The notes: a model not told the origin generated them from the sequence alone. Numbered from the stretch's first letter, positions 1-8,778 are shown. The stretch is DNA of 64,000 bases from Tenacibaculum sp. M341 (GCF_004337695.1 NZ_SJXJ01000010.1:124001-188000); one strand, 5' to 3'. Numbers and translations: made by a program.

Positions 1-186
1 CGATCTGAAGATATTTTTATAGCAAGAAATAAAATGTGTAAAATGAATGTGTTTAATAGCCCTAAAATCAGTTTTTTTAACGTTAACAAACAAATTCATA
101 TACCGCATACAGGAGATAACAAAAACGAATGTGTATCATATAAAATTAAAAATTTTGATAATACCGAAACGAAATATCCTAGATAA
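1..186 (+). CDS. C-terminal end of an unknown protein (5' end outside window)
   Basis: Frame 1 is open from the first base to a TAA at 184-186, giving 61 residues. A stop-free run of that length is unlikely by chance in DNA this AT-rich, so this is probably the tail of a gene starting left of the window. The residues are polar and basic, with no membrane segment and no motif I recognise. It points away from the HsdR-N gene that follows on the other strand. The remaining bases to 271 hold only AT-rich sequence with a weak A-run/T-run dyad near 233-250, perhaps a terminator. No function is proposed. Confidence 0.4.
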   Translation, partial: RSEDIFIARNKMCKMNVFNSPKISFFNVNKQIHIPHTGDNKNECVSYKIKNFDNTETKYPR

Positions 187-271
187 AAATCTTTTTTAAT
201 CTGACATTGTATTTTTGCTAAACCCTGTAGGTAAAAAGAATTTCTTTTTATTTATGGGGGTTATTTTTATG

Positions 272-721
272 TTATTGTTTTTCGTAAACAGGAATATCTC
301 TTAAAAACATGTAGGTTTCATTTTCTTTATCTAAAATACAAGTGTAGTGTTCTAATCCGTTAGTAACAATTAAAAAATTAGCATTTAACTTTAAATTATA
401 TCTAGCAATTTGATCAAAAGTGTCTTGTGTTATTTTTACACTCGGAGCCTTACATTCAACAATTATATTTGGAGTGCCTTGTGAAGAAAAAATTAAAATA
501 TCAGTTCTTTTTTTTCGATTGTTTATAATTAATTGTTTTTCAATAGCTATTAAAGAAACTGGGTATTTTTTTTCATCAATCAAAAATCTAACAAAATGCT
601 GGCGTACCCATTCTTCAGGAGTTAATACAAGATATTTTTTTCGTAATTCATCAAAAATAAGGGTATGTTTTTCACTATTTTTGAGCCTGAAAGAATACGT
701 TGGTAGATTTAGTTGTTGCAT
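272..721 (-). CDS. HsdR N-terminal-domain nuclease-like protein
   Basis: The 149-residue protein matches the stand-alone version of the type I restriction HsdR N-terminal domain, a PD-(D/E)xK nuclease fold. The core is visible: a glutamate on the early helix region, RTDILIF in the middle strand (the D position), then IVECKAP (the ExK position). It lacks the helicase and methylase partners of a real type I system, so it is not a complete restriction enzyme. It is divergent from holA, an arrangement I recall as common in Flavobacteriia. A -7 promoter box lies just upstream at 726-733. The biochemical role is unknown; DNA binding or cleavage is only inferred. Confidence 0.8.
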   Translation of the reverse strand: MQQLNLPTYSFRLKNSEKHTLIFDELRKKYLVLTPEEWVRQHFVRFLIDEKKYPVSLIAIEKQLIINNRKKRTDILIFSSQGTPNIIVECKAPSVKITQDTFDQIARYNLKLNANFLIVTNGLEHYTCILDKENETYMFLRDIPVYEKQ

Positions 722-725
722 TGCT

Positions 726-733
726 CAAAAGTA
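726..733 (-). promoter_or_regulatory. -7 promoter box (TAnnTTTG) for the HsdR-N gene
   Basis: On the minus strand this reads TACTTTTG, a full match to the Bacteroidota -7 consensus TAnnTTTG. It lies 4 bases before the ATG at 721, so the transcript would have a very short leader. A TTG lies 24 bases further upstream, longer than the usual spacing. Confidence 0.45.
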
Positions 734-762
734 CTAAATCTTTCAATTATGTAACTACAATA

Positions 763-1764
763 ATGAACGAAGTAAAGCAAATTGTTGACGATATTAAGAA
801 TGGTAATTTAAAGCCTATTTACTTTTTAATGGGAGAAGAGCCATACTATATCGATAAAATATCTGATTATATTGAAGAAAACATTCTAGATGAATCTGAA
901 AAAGGATTTAATCAAGTGGTAATGTATGGTAGAGATGTGTCAATAGATGAAATTGTATCAGCAGCAAAACGCTTTCCTATGATGGCAGAACATCAGGTGA
1001 TTATTGTAAAAGAAGCACAAGATTTAAGTAGAACGATTGATAAAATAGATACTTATGCAGAAAATCCACAGCCTTCTACCATATTAGTGTTTAATTACAA
1101 GTATAAAAAACTAGATAAACGTAAAAAAGCATACAAAGCGATTGCTAAAAAGGGATTAATTTTTGAAAGCAAGAAATTATATGAAAATCAAGTTGGAGAT
1201 TGGATTCGTAGAGTTTTAAGCGGAAAAAAGTTCAATATTGAACCTAAGGCAGCACAAATGCTAGTAGAGTTTTTGGGTACAGATTTAAGTAAAATAAGCA
1301 ATGAGTTAAATAAACTTACCTCTGTATTACCCAAAGAAACAATTATCAATCCATCACATATTGAAGAAAATATAGGGATATCCAAAGACTTTAACAATTT
1401 TGAGTTGAGAAAAGCTGTTGGAGGAAAGGATGTAGTGAAAGCCAATAGAATTATTAATTATTTTGCTCAAAATCCTAAGAACAATCCTTTGGTAATGACC
1501 ATATCTTTATTGAATAGTTTTTTTACGCAGTTGTTATCTTATCACGGATTAAAAGATAAATCAAAAGCTTCAGTAGCAAGAGCTTTAGGAGTAAATCCGT
1601 ATTTTGTTGATGATTATGTATCAGCAGCAAGAAATTATCCCATGAGAAAAGTATCACAAATAATAGGTTTGTTACGTGATGCAGATGTAAAAAGTAAAGG
1701 TGTAGGAGCAAATCAATCAAATGAAGATATTTTAAAAGAATTAATTTTCAGAATTTTACATTAA
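763..1764 (+). CDS. holA: DNA polymerase III subunit delta
   Basis: The 333-residue protein is the delta subunit of the clamp loader, which opens the sliding clamp and loads it onto primed DNA. The N-terminal segment has the typical PIYFLMGEEPYYIDK sequence (a degenerate P-loop-like start), followed by the AAA-like and C-terminal helical collar regions, including TDLSKISNELNKL. Length fits the family. The frame extends upstream to an ATG at 700, but that start would add residues unlike the family and lies in the divergent promoter region, so the ATG at 763 is preferred. It is followed after 18 bases by a DUF1569 gene on the same strand. Confidence 0.93.
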   Translation: MNEVKQIVDDIKNGNLKPIYFLMGEEPYYIDKISDYIEENILDESEKGFNQVVMYGRDVSIDEIVSAAKRFPMMAEHQVIIVKEAQDLSRTIDKIDTYAENPQPSTILVFNYKYKKLDKRKKAYKAIAKKGLIFESKKLYENQVGDWIRRVLSGKKFNIEPKAAQMLVEFLGTDLSKISNELNKLTSVLPKETIINPSHIEENIGISKDFNNFELRKAVGGKDVVKANRIINYFAQNPKNNPLVMTISLLNSFFTQLLSYHGLKDKSKASVARALGVNPYFVDDYVSAARNYPMRKVSQIIGLLRDADVKSKGVGANQSNEDILKELIFRILH

Positions 1765-1782
1765 TAAAACCTCCTAACAATT

Positions 1783-2235
1783 ATGAAAAACATTTTTACC
1801 AAAGAAGTTACTAACGAAGTTATTGATAGAATAAACAGCCTTACTTCTCAAACTCAACCAACTTGGGGGAAAATGAATGTAGCACAAATGATGGCTCATT
1901 GTTCTGTGGCTTACGAAGGAGTTTATACAGATAAACATGCCAAACCTAATATGTTTTTAAAGTTCATACTTAAAAGCTTTATAAAAAAGGCAGTAGTATC
2001 TGAAAAACCATATCCAAAAAATGGTAAAACAGCTCCACAATTTTTAATTACTGATGAGCGTAATTTTGAAGAAGAAAAAAAGAAGCTAATAGACTACCTT
2101 TTAAAAACACAAGAATTAGGAGAAAGTTATTTCGATGGAAAAGAATCTCATTCTTTTGGTAAGTTAACTAAGAACGAGTGGAATAATTTGTTTTATAAAC
2201 ATTTAGATCATCATTTAACACAGTTTGGTGTTTAA
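1783..2235 (+). CDS. DUF1569 (DinB-like) protein
   Basis: This 150-residue soluble protein matches the DUF1569 family, a relative of DinB-type four-helix proteins. The conserved segment WGKMNVAQMMAHCSVAYEG carries the helix histidine that would be one metal ligand, and the C-terminal part ends with the family-like KHLDHHLTQFG, which supplies more histidines. Metal binding follows from the fold family; no substrate is known. It starts 18 bases after holA and may be co-transcribed with it. Confidence 0.8.
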   Translation: MKNIFTKEVTNEVIDRINSLTSQTQPTWGKMNVAQMMAHCSVAYEGVYTDKHAKPNMFLKFILKSFIKKAVVSEKPYPKNGKTAPQFLITDERNFEEEKKKLIDYLLKTQELGESYFDGKESHSFGKLTKNEWNNLFYKHLDHHLTQFGV

Positions 2236-2337
2236 TTTACAGTTATTAGATGTAAAAGACATATGAGAACTTATCATTTTTAAGGTATTCAAAATTAAAA
2301 AGCTGCTAGTCAATCATTAATTGTTTGTTGTTTATTG

Positions 2338-2369
2338 GTTTGATTTTCATAAATTTATAGAAATCAAAC
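2338..2369. promoter_or_regulatory. Dyad upstream of SRPBCC-GyrI gene
   Basis: GTTTGATTT at 2338-2346 and AAATCAAAC at 2361-2369 form a perfect 9-base inverted repeat with a 14-base gap, ending 10 bases before the ATG at 2380. There is no T-tract, so an operator or 5'-UTR stem is more likely than a terminator. The binding protein is unknown. Confidence 0.35.
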
Positions 2370-2379
2370 TTATACTGTT

Positions 2380-3300
2380 ATGCCAAAAATGAACGTTTCT
2401 AAAAGCATTACTATCAATGCGCCTAAAGAAAAAATCAAAACCTTTTTATCAGATTTTCATAATTGGAAAAATTGGTCTCCATGGTTAATTTGTGAACCAG
2501 AAGCTAAATTAGATTACCAAGAAGATGGTAAATATTATAAATGGGAAGGAAAGCGAGTAGGAGTAGGAGAGATGACAGTGTTGAAAGAGTATGATAGTGA
2601 AATTGATTATGATTTAACTTTTTTAAAACCATGGAAATCGAAAGCAAAAGTTAATTTTAAGCTTACAGATGTTGAAGGAGGTACAGAAGTAAAATGGTTG
2701 ATGGATAGTTCGTTGCCTTTTTTTATGTTTTGGATGAAAAAATCAATGGAAACCTATATTGGTATGGATTATGATCGTGGTCTAAAGATGTTGAAAGAAG
2801 AAATAGAAGAAGGAAAAATTCATAGTGAGATTGAGTTTGTTGGAAAAACAAACTTTGAAGGTTGTAATTATATAGGAATAAAAACAGATACTGCTTTTTC
2901 TAAAATGGATAAAGCAATGGAAAAAGATTTTACAGCGCTTCATACGTATTTAAAAGACAATAATGTTGAAACTGTAGGAGTCCCTTTTTCTGAATATCAG
3001 AAATTTAATGTGGTAAAAGATAAAGTGGTGTATGTTGCAGGTGTTCCGGTGAAAGAAAAACCAGAAAACTTACCAGAAAACTTTTTTTATGCTAGTTTGC
3101 CTAAATCAAACATGGAAACAGTTCGTCATAAAGGTAAATACGATCATTTAGGAAATGCTTGGTCGGCTGTAATGATGATGGAACGAAATAAAGAATTTAA
3201 GAAAAATAAAAAAGGTTATCCTGTAGAAATGTATTTAAATGATCCTACAGAAACTCCATCAGATCAGTTAATCGTAGATATTAATATGCCAATTATTTAA
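2380..3300 (+). CDS. SRPBCC domain fused to GyrI-like domain
   Basis: The protein has 306 residues. Residues 1 to about 140 look like a START/polyketide-cyclase (SRPBCC) lipid-binding fold, opening with SKSITINAPKEKIKTFLSD and containing WKNWSPW. Residues from about 150 to the end look like a GyrI/AraC effector-binding domain, including GKYDHLGNAWSAVM near the C terminus. This pairing is known in bacteria and is thought to bind small hydrophobic ligands. There is no signal peptide. A dyad lies just upstream and a strong hairpin just downstream, so it is probably a single-gene unit. The ligand is unknown. Confidence 0.85.
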   Translation: MPKMNVSKSITINAPKEKIKTFLSDFHNWKNWSPWLICEPEAKLDYQEDGKYYKWEGKRVGVGEMTVLKEYDSEIDYDLTFLKPWKSKAKVNFKLTDVEGGTEVKWLMDSSLPFFMFWMKKSMETYIGMDYDRGLKMLKEEIEEGKIHSEIEFVGKTNFEGCNYIGIKTDTAFSKMDKAMEKDFTALHTYLKDNNVETVGVPFSEYQKFNVVKDKVVYVAGVPVKEKPENLPENFFYASLPKSNMETVRHKGKYDHLGNAWSAVMMMERNKEFKKNKKGYPVEMYLNDPTETPSDQLIVDINMPII

Positions 3301-3318
3301 TTAAATAAAATATAAAGT

Positions 3319-3363
3319 AAATGTCTGAGGTTTGAAACGAATAGTTTTAAATCTCAGACATTT
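3319..3363. terminator. Intrinsic terminator after SRPBCC-GyrI gene
   Basis: AAATGTCTGAG (3319-3329) pairs with CTCAGACATTT (3353-3363), followed by further T residues. It starts 18 bases after the TAA at 3300. The arm sequence is nearly identical to that of the hairpin at 33890-33950. Confidence 0.7.
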
Positions 3364-3415
3364 TTTAAATAAAAAAGTGATAAATAATTGGAATATAACA
3401 GTAAGAGAAATAGCT

Positions 3416-3450
3416 TTGATAATTGATAATTGATAATTGATAATTGATAA
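3416..3450. repeat. Five tandem copies of heptamer TTGATAA
   Basis: TTGATAA is repeated exactly five times without interruption and ends 5 bases before the ATG at 3456. It lies where the promoter spacer, leader or ribosome-binding region of the downstream gene should be. Copy number could vary by slippage. Confidence 0.9.
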
Positions 3451-3455
3451 AAAAA

Positions 3456-4256
3456 ATGATTCCAGCACATATTTTAACAAGAAAAGGTCCAAGAAGCTTA
3501 AAAAATCTTGATCCAGAAGTTTTAGATTATTTAAATAAAGGTTTAATTGAAACTAAAAATTTAATGGAATGGTTAGCTGTTGATCAGTTAGTGTTATTAA
3601 AATTAGTATTAAAAGAAATAAATAAAGAAGATTGGTTAATTGATTTTGAGAATGCTATAACTTCTGAAAAGAAGCCTACCGCAAATACAATAACTAAAAT
3701 TATTGGTCAAACTTTTGGTATTAAAACAAAGGATACTGAGATATATCAGAAATTAAAAAGTCATATTTCAGATGTAGTAAGATGTTGGGCGTGTTGGGCA
3801 GAAAGTTTACATTATGATGAGTTATCAGAGTTATTAGAAGTAATGCAACAATATGCTGCTGATGCTCATTTTGGAATTAGAGAAGTAGTTGTTTTTGCTA
3901 CTAAAGAGAGAATGATTGAAGATTTGGATACAGCTATCGCAATTTTGTCAAAGTGGACATTAAATGAAGACGAAAATATAAGAAGATTTGCTGTAGAGTC
4001 ATTACGACCAGTTGGTGTATGGACTAAAAAAATAGCTGAATTTCAAGAGAATCCAGCAAAAGGTATTAGTTTACTTGAACCATTAAAATCAGACGATTCA
4101 AAATATGTCAGAGATTCAGTTGCTAACTGGCTAAATGATGCAAGTAAATCACAGCCAGATTGGGTATTATCAGTCTGTAATCGTTGGGAAAAAGAATCAT
4201 CGACAAAAGAAACCGCTTACATTATAAAAAGAGGTTTGCGTACAATTAAAAAATAA
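3456..4256 (+). CDS. AlkC/AlkD-like DNA alkylation repair HEAT protein
   Basis: The 266-residue protein is all-helical and HEAT-like, resembling the DNA glycosylases that remove 3- or 7-alkylated bases without flipping them. Features that match are VVRCWACWAESLHY in the middle, then NIRRFAVESLRPVGVW and YVRDSVANWLNDASK in successive helical repeats, typical of the AlkC-like branch. The ATG at 3456 is chosen over an upstream TTG at 3444, which lies inside the heptamer repeat. It converges with the DUF1304 gene, the two ends overlapping by 11 bases. The exact lesion specificity cannot be read from the sequence. Confidence 0.78.
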   Translation: MIPAHILTRKGPRSLKNLDPEVLDYLNKGLIETKNLMEWLAVDQLVLLKLVLKEINKEDWLIDFENAITSEKKPTANTITKIIGQTFGIKTKDTEIYQKLKSHISDVVRCWACWAESLHYDELSELLEVMQQYAADAHFGIREVVVFATKERMIEDLDTAIAILSKWTLNEDENIRRFAVESLRPVGVWTKKIAEFQENPAKGISLLEPLKSDDSKYVRDSVANWLNDASKSQPDWVLSVCNRWEKESSTKETAYIIKRGLRTIKK

Positions 4257-4608
4257 CGATTAAAATTAAGGCAATAATTGCAGGTAAAGCCTGAACAATA
4301 AATATTTTTTTACTAGCAGTCATAGCTCCATAAATACCAGCAACAGCAACACATCCTAGAAAAAAATAAGCAATATTAATTTTCCATTCTATATTGTCAA
4401 TAAAAAAAGTCCATAACAAACCAGCAGCTAAGAAGCCGTTATATAAACCTTGATTAGCAGCAAGTGTTTTGGTTTTAGGAAATAAATCACTTGGAAAATT
4501 TTTAAATACTTTTCTACCTCTAGTTTCCCAAGCAAACATTTCAAAGTATAAAAAGTACAAGTGTAATAACGCTATTATTCCGATAATTATTTGTGCCGCA
4601 ATGTTCAT
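4246..4608 (-). CDS. DUF1304 small membrane protein
   Basis: The 120-residue protein has four hydrophobic segments and the family hallmark FEMFAWETRGRKVF after the first one, which identifies DUF1304. A second match is LAANQGLYNGFLAAGLLW. The reading frame could start at 4629, but the ATG at 4608 gives the normal family N terminus with the first membrane helix directly following. It faces the alkylation-repair gene tail to tail. The function of the family is unknown; it is an inner-membrane protein. Confidence 0.85.
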   Translation of the reverse strand: MNIAAQIIIGIIALLHLYFLYFEMFAWETRGRKVFKNFPSDLFPKTKTLAANQGLYNGFLAAGLLWTFFIDNIEWKINIAYFFLGCVAVAGIYGAMTASKKIFIVQALPAIIALILIVIF

Positions 4609-4801
4609 GGTTTCTTCATTTTTTAACAATATAAAACATTTGGTTTAATATTAAATAATGATTGGTTATAAAATATTGAATAGTTGTATTTTTAAAGAAA
4701 TAAGAAGCTAAAAGATGGAATTTAAAAATCAAATGAATAGTTTGAAATTATAATTTGTTTTTAATTCTTCTTTATGAATGTTTATTCTCAAACTAAATAA
4801 A

Positions 4802-6214
4802 ATGAGTGAAATTCAAGATAAAATGTTTCAAGAAATTAGAAACAAAAAAATATTTAATCAAGTACAAGAGTATTCATTTGAATATTTAGAGAGTGTTTTT
4901 GATAGAAATGTATATCCTACAGATGAAGCAATTAAGAATTTGTCTGTATTTGAAGAAGAACTATCTGTTGAGTCTACTAGCGCAGAAGAAGTATTAAAGC
5001 AGTTAAATTTTTATGGAAGTCCAACTACAACAGCAACATTAGGAGGTAGGTATTTTGGATTTGTGACTGGAAGTGCTGTACCTGTAGGATTGGCAGCGAA
5101 AAAATTAGGTACATTTTGGGATCAAGCTCCGGCAATGAATGTACTGTCACCAATAGGAAGCAAACTAGAAGCTGTAGTTGAAAAGTGGATGATAGAATTG
5201 TTTAATTTACCAAGTAATACTTCCGCAGGTTTTGTAAGTGGTACATCAACTGCTAATTTATGTAGTTTAGCGGCCGCAAGATACCGTATTCTTCAAAGAA
5301 ATAATTGGGATGTTAATGAAAAAGGACTCAGAAACTCTCCAAAAATAAGAGTAATTACTGGGGTACATGCTCATTCAACAGTTTTAAAAGCAATTGGAAT
5401 CCTAGGCTTAGGAAAAGAAAATATTGAGTGGGTTCCAGTAGATAACCATGGGAGAATTATTTCAGAACAAATACCAGAACTTGATGAAAGCTGTATTTTA
5501 ATTCTGCAAGCAGGTAATGTAAATAGTGGAGCTTTTGATGATTTTGAAGCTATTTGCAGAAAAGCAAAAAAAGCAAATGCATGGATTCATATTGATGGTG
5601 CTTTTGGTCTATGGGCAGGAGCTGTAAAGAAGTTAAAACATTTAACCAAAGGAATAGAGAATGCTTCTTCTTGGGCTGTAGATGGGCATAAAACATTGAA
5701 TACTCCATATGATTGTGGAATTGTATTATGTGCAGATAGAGAAGCAATGATTGCTGCTCTTCATATGTCAGGAAGTTATATTGTTGAAAGTGAAGAGAGA
5801 GACGGAATGTTTTATACTCCTGAAATGTCTAGAAGAGCAAGAATTATTGAGTTATGGTCAATAATGAAATATCTTGGTAAAAAAGGAATAGATGAAATGA
5901 TATTAATGATGCATAAAAGAGCTAAACAGTTTGCAAAAGAAATATTAGAAATCGAAGGTTTTTATGTAGAAAATGATGTTGTTTTTAATCAAGTAGTTGT
6001 AAGATGTGATTCGAATGACATTACAACAAATGTTTTGTGTAATATTCAAAGGTTAAGAGAATGTTGGTTAGGTGGTTCTGTATGGTTTGGTAAAAAGGTA
6101 ATGCGTGTTAGTATATGCTCTTGGGCTACTACAGAGGATGATATTTCTAGATCAGTAATGTCTTTTAAAAAAGCATTAGATTTAGAACTCGAAAAGCAAA
6201 AAGTGATTAAATAA
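4802..6214 (+). CDS. PLP-dependent (group II) decarboxylase family protein
   Basis: The 470-residue protein is a fold-type I PLP enzyme of the aromatic amino acid / glutamate decarboxylase group. Visible motifs are GFVSGTSTANLCSLAAAR (phosphate-binding region), HIDGAFGLWAG with the aspartate that pairs with the PLP ring nitrogen, and AVDGHKTLNTP with the Schiff-base lysine at residue 297. Such enzymes decarboxylate amino acids, but some relatives act as lyases or aminotransferases, so the substrate is open. An alternative start at 4778 would add 8 residues. The stop overlaps the next start as TAATG, so the two genes are probably translationally coupled. Confidence 0.85.
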   Translation: MSEIQDKMFQEIRNKKIFNQVQEYSFEYLESVFDRNVYPTDEAIKNLSVFEEELSVESTSAEEVLKQLNFYGSPTTTATLGGRYFGFVTGSAVPVGLAAKKLGTFWDQAPAMNVLSPIGSKLEAVVEKWMIELFNLPSNTSAGFVSGTSTANLCSLAAARYRILQRNNWDVNEKGLRNSPKIRVITGVHAHSTVLKAIGILGLGKENIEWVPVDNHGRIISEQIPELDESCILILQAGNVNSGAFDDFEAICRKAKKANAWIHIDGAFGLWAGAVKKLKHLTKGIENASSWAVDGHKTLNTPYDCGIVLCADREAMIAALHMSGSYIVESEERDGMFYTPEMSRRARIIELWSIMKYLGKKGIDEMILMMHKRAKQFAKEILEIEGFYVENDVVFNQVVVRCDSNDITTNVLCNIQRLRECWLGGSVWFGKKVMRVSICSWATTEDDISRSVMSFKKALDLELEKQKVIK

Positions 6215-6636
6215 TGAAAGGAAAATGGAAAGGTACATATTGGTTTATAGGAAATGTACATGAATCATTAAAAAATAGAAAAACCAATTTTGAATTAACT
6301 ATAAAAGGTTTTACAAACGCTAAAATTTCTGGCGTAATAAAAGATGATATAAAAACAGGAGGCACCAAAGGTGTTGGTCATTTTTCTGGAACTGTAAAAA
6401 ACAAAAAAATAAAATTTATTAAAAGAATGCCAGTTAGTACAGTTGTTTTTCCTGATGGAACAAGATTGGAAGAGGATAAACCACATAGACCGATTTATTA
6501 CAAAGGAGTACTAAACGAATCAACAGGTGTAGCTAAAGGTACTTGGAAGTTTAAAAAAGGCATTGGTTTTAAAAGTGGTAAAATTGTTTTTTATCCTGGT
6601 ACAAAAGGCGAATGGGAAATGAAAAAAGAAAGTTAA
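6214..6636 (+). CDS. Uncharacterised beta-rich protein coupled to the PLP decarboxylase gene
   Basis: The 140-residue protein starts on the last base of the upstream stop codon (TAATG). It has no signal peptide or membrane segment and consists of repeated short strand-turn units, for example KGKWKGTYWFIG at the start and GTKGEWEMKK at the end, reminiscent of a small beta-barrel or lipocalin-like fold. I do not recognise a family. The coupling suggests it works with, or on the product of, the PLP enzyme, which is inference only. Confidence 0.7.
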   Translation: MKGKWKGTYWFIGNVHESLKNRKTNFELTIKGFTNAKISGVIKDDIKTGGTKGVGHFSGTVKNKKIKFIKRMPVSTVVFPDGTRLEEDKPHRPIYYKGVLNESTGVAKGTWKFKKGIGFKSGKIVFYPGTKGEWEMKKES

Positions 6637-6718
6637 AATCTTATGAAATATTTAGTAAAAAAATAGAAGAAATAGCCTTAAATTTAGTGTGAGAAAGAAT
6701 TGAAAAAAACGATAAACA

Positions 6719-7063
6719 ATGCCACATTTTGTAATTGATTGTTCTAAAGATATTATCAATATTAAAAGCCCTAAGGAAATCATTCAAAAAGTATATGATA
6801 CAGCTGATTCTACAGGGTTATTTGCCAAAGGAGACATTAAAGTTAGAATTAATCCATTTGAATATTATACTGTAGGTAATACCGATGATGATTTTATTCA
6901 CATTTTTGCCAATATAATGGAAGGACGTTCTGTTGAACAAAAGAAAAGTTTATCAGATAAAATTGTTTCAGAACTAAAAATGATGTTTCCAGAGGTACCT
7001 ATAATTTCAATAAATATTAGAGATTTTGAAAAAGCAACGTACTGCAATAAATCAATGGTTTGA
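6719..7063 (+). CDS. 5-carboxymethyl-2-hydroxymuconate isomerase-like tautomerase
   Basis: The 114-residue protein begins MPHFVIDCS. The proline after Met is the catalytic general base in the tautomerase superfamily, and the length and the segment NIMEGRSVEQKKSLSDKIV fit the CHMI branch rather than the 60-residue 4-oxalocrotonate tautomerases. CHMI acts in homoprotocatechuate breakdown, but no other gene of that pathway is present, so the real substrate may differ. It stands alone on the plus strand with 82 bases before it. Confidence 0.8.
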   Translation: MPHFVIDCSKDIINIKSPKEIIQKVYDTADSTGLFAKGDIKVRINPFEYYTVGNTDDDFIHIFANIMEGRSVEQKKSLSDKIVSELKMMFPEVPIISINIRDFEKATYCNKSMV

Positions 7064-7134
7064 TTTAGAGTGTTTAATGCTTAAAAGTTTTATTTTTATA
7101 TGGTTAGTTAATTGTAAATCAGTAAAAATATATT

Positions 7135-7917
7135 ATGAGTAAAAAACTTGAGAATGCTAAAGGTTTGTATTTAGATGGAATTCGTGACGGAAAAATTCAT
7201 GAGGCAATCAATAAATACACTGGAGATAGGTACACGCAACATAGTACAGGTGTAAAAGACGGACAATAGGGATTTATTGAGTTTTTTGAACCTTTTATTA
7301 AGAGAAATCCGAAAAGAGATATACAAATTATAAGAAGTTTAGTTGATGGGCAGTATGTGTTTTTACATGTGTATCAAAGTTTAAATGATGGACAAGCTAA
7401 ATGGGTAACTACAGATTTTTTTGATACAGATGAAAACGATAAAATTATAGAACATTGGGATGTTATTTCTGAATATGCAGATGCAACACCTTCTGGACAT
7501 ACTTCAATTGATGGAGCTACTGAAATTACTGATTTAGATAAGACAGAGGAAAACAAACAATTGGTTAAAAACTTACTTAAAGACGCCTTAATGGAAGGAG
7601 GTGATCCTTCTAAATTGTCTAATTATATTTCAACAGAAACTTATATTCAGCATAATAAAGATGTCACAGATGGGCTGGAACATTTTCAAAAGTTAGCAAG
7701 TATGCCAAATGCACCTTTAAAATATAAAGAGATTGTTTTAACAGTAAGGCAAGGGAATTTTGTAGCAACATTGTCTAAAGCCAACTGGAATGATGGTAAA
7801 ATAAATAAAGATTATGCGCAAGTAGATTTGTTTAGAATTGAAAATGGAAAAGTAGTTGAACACTGGGATAATGTTGAACCTGTGCCAGAAAATGATGTAA
7901 ATAGCGGTAAATTTTAA
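7135..7917 (+). pseudogene. Two-domain SnoaL-like protein interrupted by an in-frame TAG
   Basis: From the ATG at 7135 the frame reads 44 codons, meets TAG at 7267-7269, and continues open in the same frame to TAA at 7917. The product without the stop would have two tandem SnoaL/NTF2-like domains: residues 1 to about 125 (with RYTQHSTGVKDG just before the stop and IIEHWDVI near the end) and about 135-260 (with YIQHNKDVTDGLEHFQ and VVEHWDNV). Such proteins act as small isomerases or hydrolases. In the second domain and in relatives this position follows a glycine-rich turn and often carries Glu, so one G-to-T change in GAG would create the TAG. A GTG at 7357 could restart the second domain only. 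Confidence 0.8.
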
Positions 7918-7956
7918 TTTTCTTTTATATTTGAGATAGCATAAAAACTATATAAA

Positions 7957-8157
7957 ATGAAAGAATACAAGGTAGAAACGTTAATTTATTATTCAAAATT
8001 AACTACAGATAAGAATCATATTGCTAAAGATTCAAAAAGAGATATTCAAAAAAAATTAGATGAATATGCCAAAGAAGGATATAAGTTAGCATCTACAGAT
8101 TCTACAAGTTTTGGACTAGCTGTTTACATTTACTTATATTTTGAAAAAGATGTTTAA
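7957..8157 (+). CDS. Small DUF4177-like protein
   Basis: This 66-residue protein has the layout of the DUF4177 family: an N-terminal strand (EYKVETLIY), a helix (KRDIQKKLDEYAKEGYKLAS) and two closing strands (YIYLYFEK). The stretch LDEYAKEGYKLAS corresponds to the usual L-N-x-x-x-x-x-GW-E-L segment. It has no signal peptide. It sits 39 bases after the broken SnoaL gene and 30 bases before the next gene, so it may belong to a small accessory operon. Function is unknown. Confidence 0.6.
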   Translation: MKEYKVETLIYYSKLTTDKNHIAKDSKRDIQKKLDEYAKEGYKLASTDSTSFGLAVYIYLYFEKDV

Positions 8158-8187
8158 TCATCTTTTTTAAGTTTAATTTTCAAAAAA

Positions 8188-8739
8188 ATGCTTGGAATAG
8201 AATCGTTTAATCCTAAGTTTTATAGAAAAGCTAGTTATTTTAAAAATGATTTTCAGAAAGTTTTAAAAAATCTTATAGGAAATAAAATTGATACATTTTG
8301 GTTAATGTGGAATGTTAGCCAAGATGAATGGCTGGCTGATGGACCTGTGGTTTTAGAAATCAATGGAGATAGATTAGAATTTACTGCGTATCAATTAGAT
8401 GATTTTAGTTTATCTATAAATTCATTTGAATTAACTGAGAAATTAGATTGGTATGGAATGGGAGACGAGATGCCTTTAAAATGGAAAGAAAAAGCTAATC
8501 AATTACTAAGTAAAAACTTAGATAAAAAAATAACTGCAATAAATATATTACAGTATGATTTTTATGGAAATAAAAACGAGTCTGAATATATATTAGTAGG
8601 AATAGAGTTTGTTTTAGAAAAAGAATCTGAAATTGATCAAAAAAACTTTTTTTCTATATATAACGGACTTGATCAAAATGCTTTAGATGATACAGAAGTT
8701 CAATTTAATGGACAGATACATAGAATTCCAGTAAACTAG
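8188..8739 (+). CDS. Uncharacterised cytosolic protein
   Basis: The 183-residue protein is acidic and soluble, with tryptophan-rich early segments (FWLMWNVSQDEWLADG) and an IEFVLE strand near the end. I do not recognise a family. Size, acidity and position just upstream of a possible toxin gene would suit an immunity-type protein, but that is speculation. It starts 30 bases after the DUF4177-like gene and ends about 40 bases before a strong hairpin. Confidence 0.7.
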   Translation: MLGIESFNPKFYRKASYFKNDFQKVLKNLIGNKIDTFWLMWNVSQDEWLADGPVVLEINGDRLEFTAYQLDDFSLSINSFELTEKLDWYGMGDEMPLKWKEKANQLLSKNLDKKITAINILQYDFYGNKNESEYILVGIEFVLEKESEIDQKNFFSIYNGLDQNALDDTEVQFNGQIHRIPVN

Positions 8740-8778
8740 ATTTAGTGTTATATTCCTCAATGAAGTATATTAAGGATT

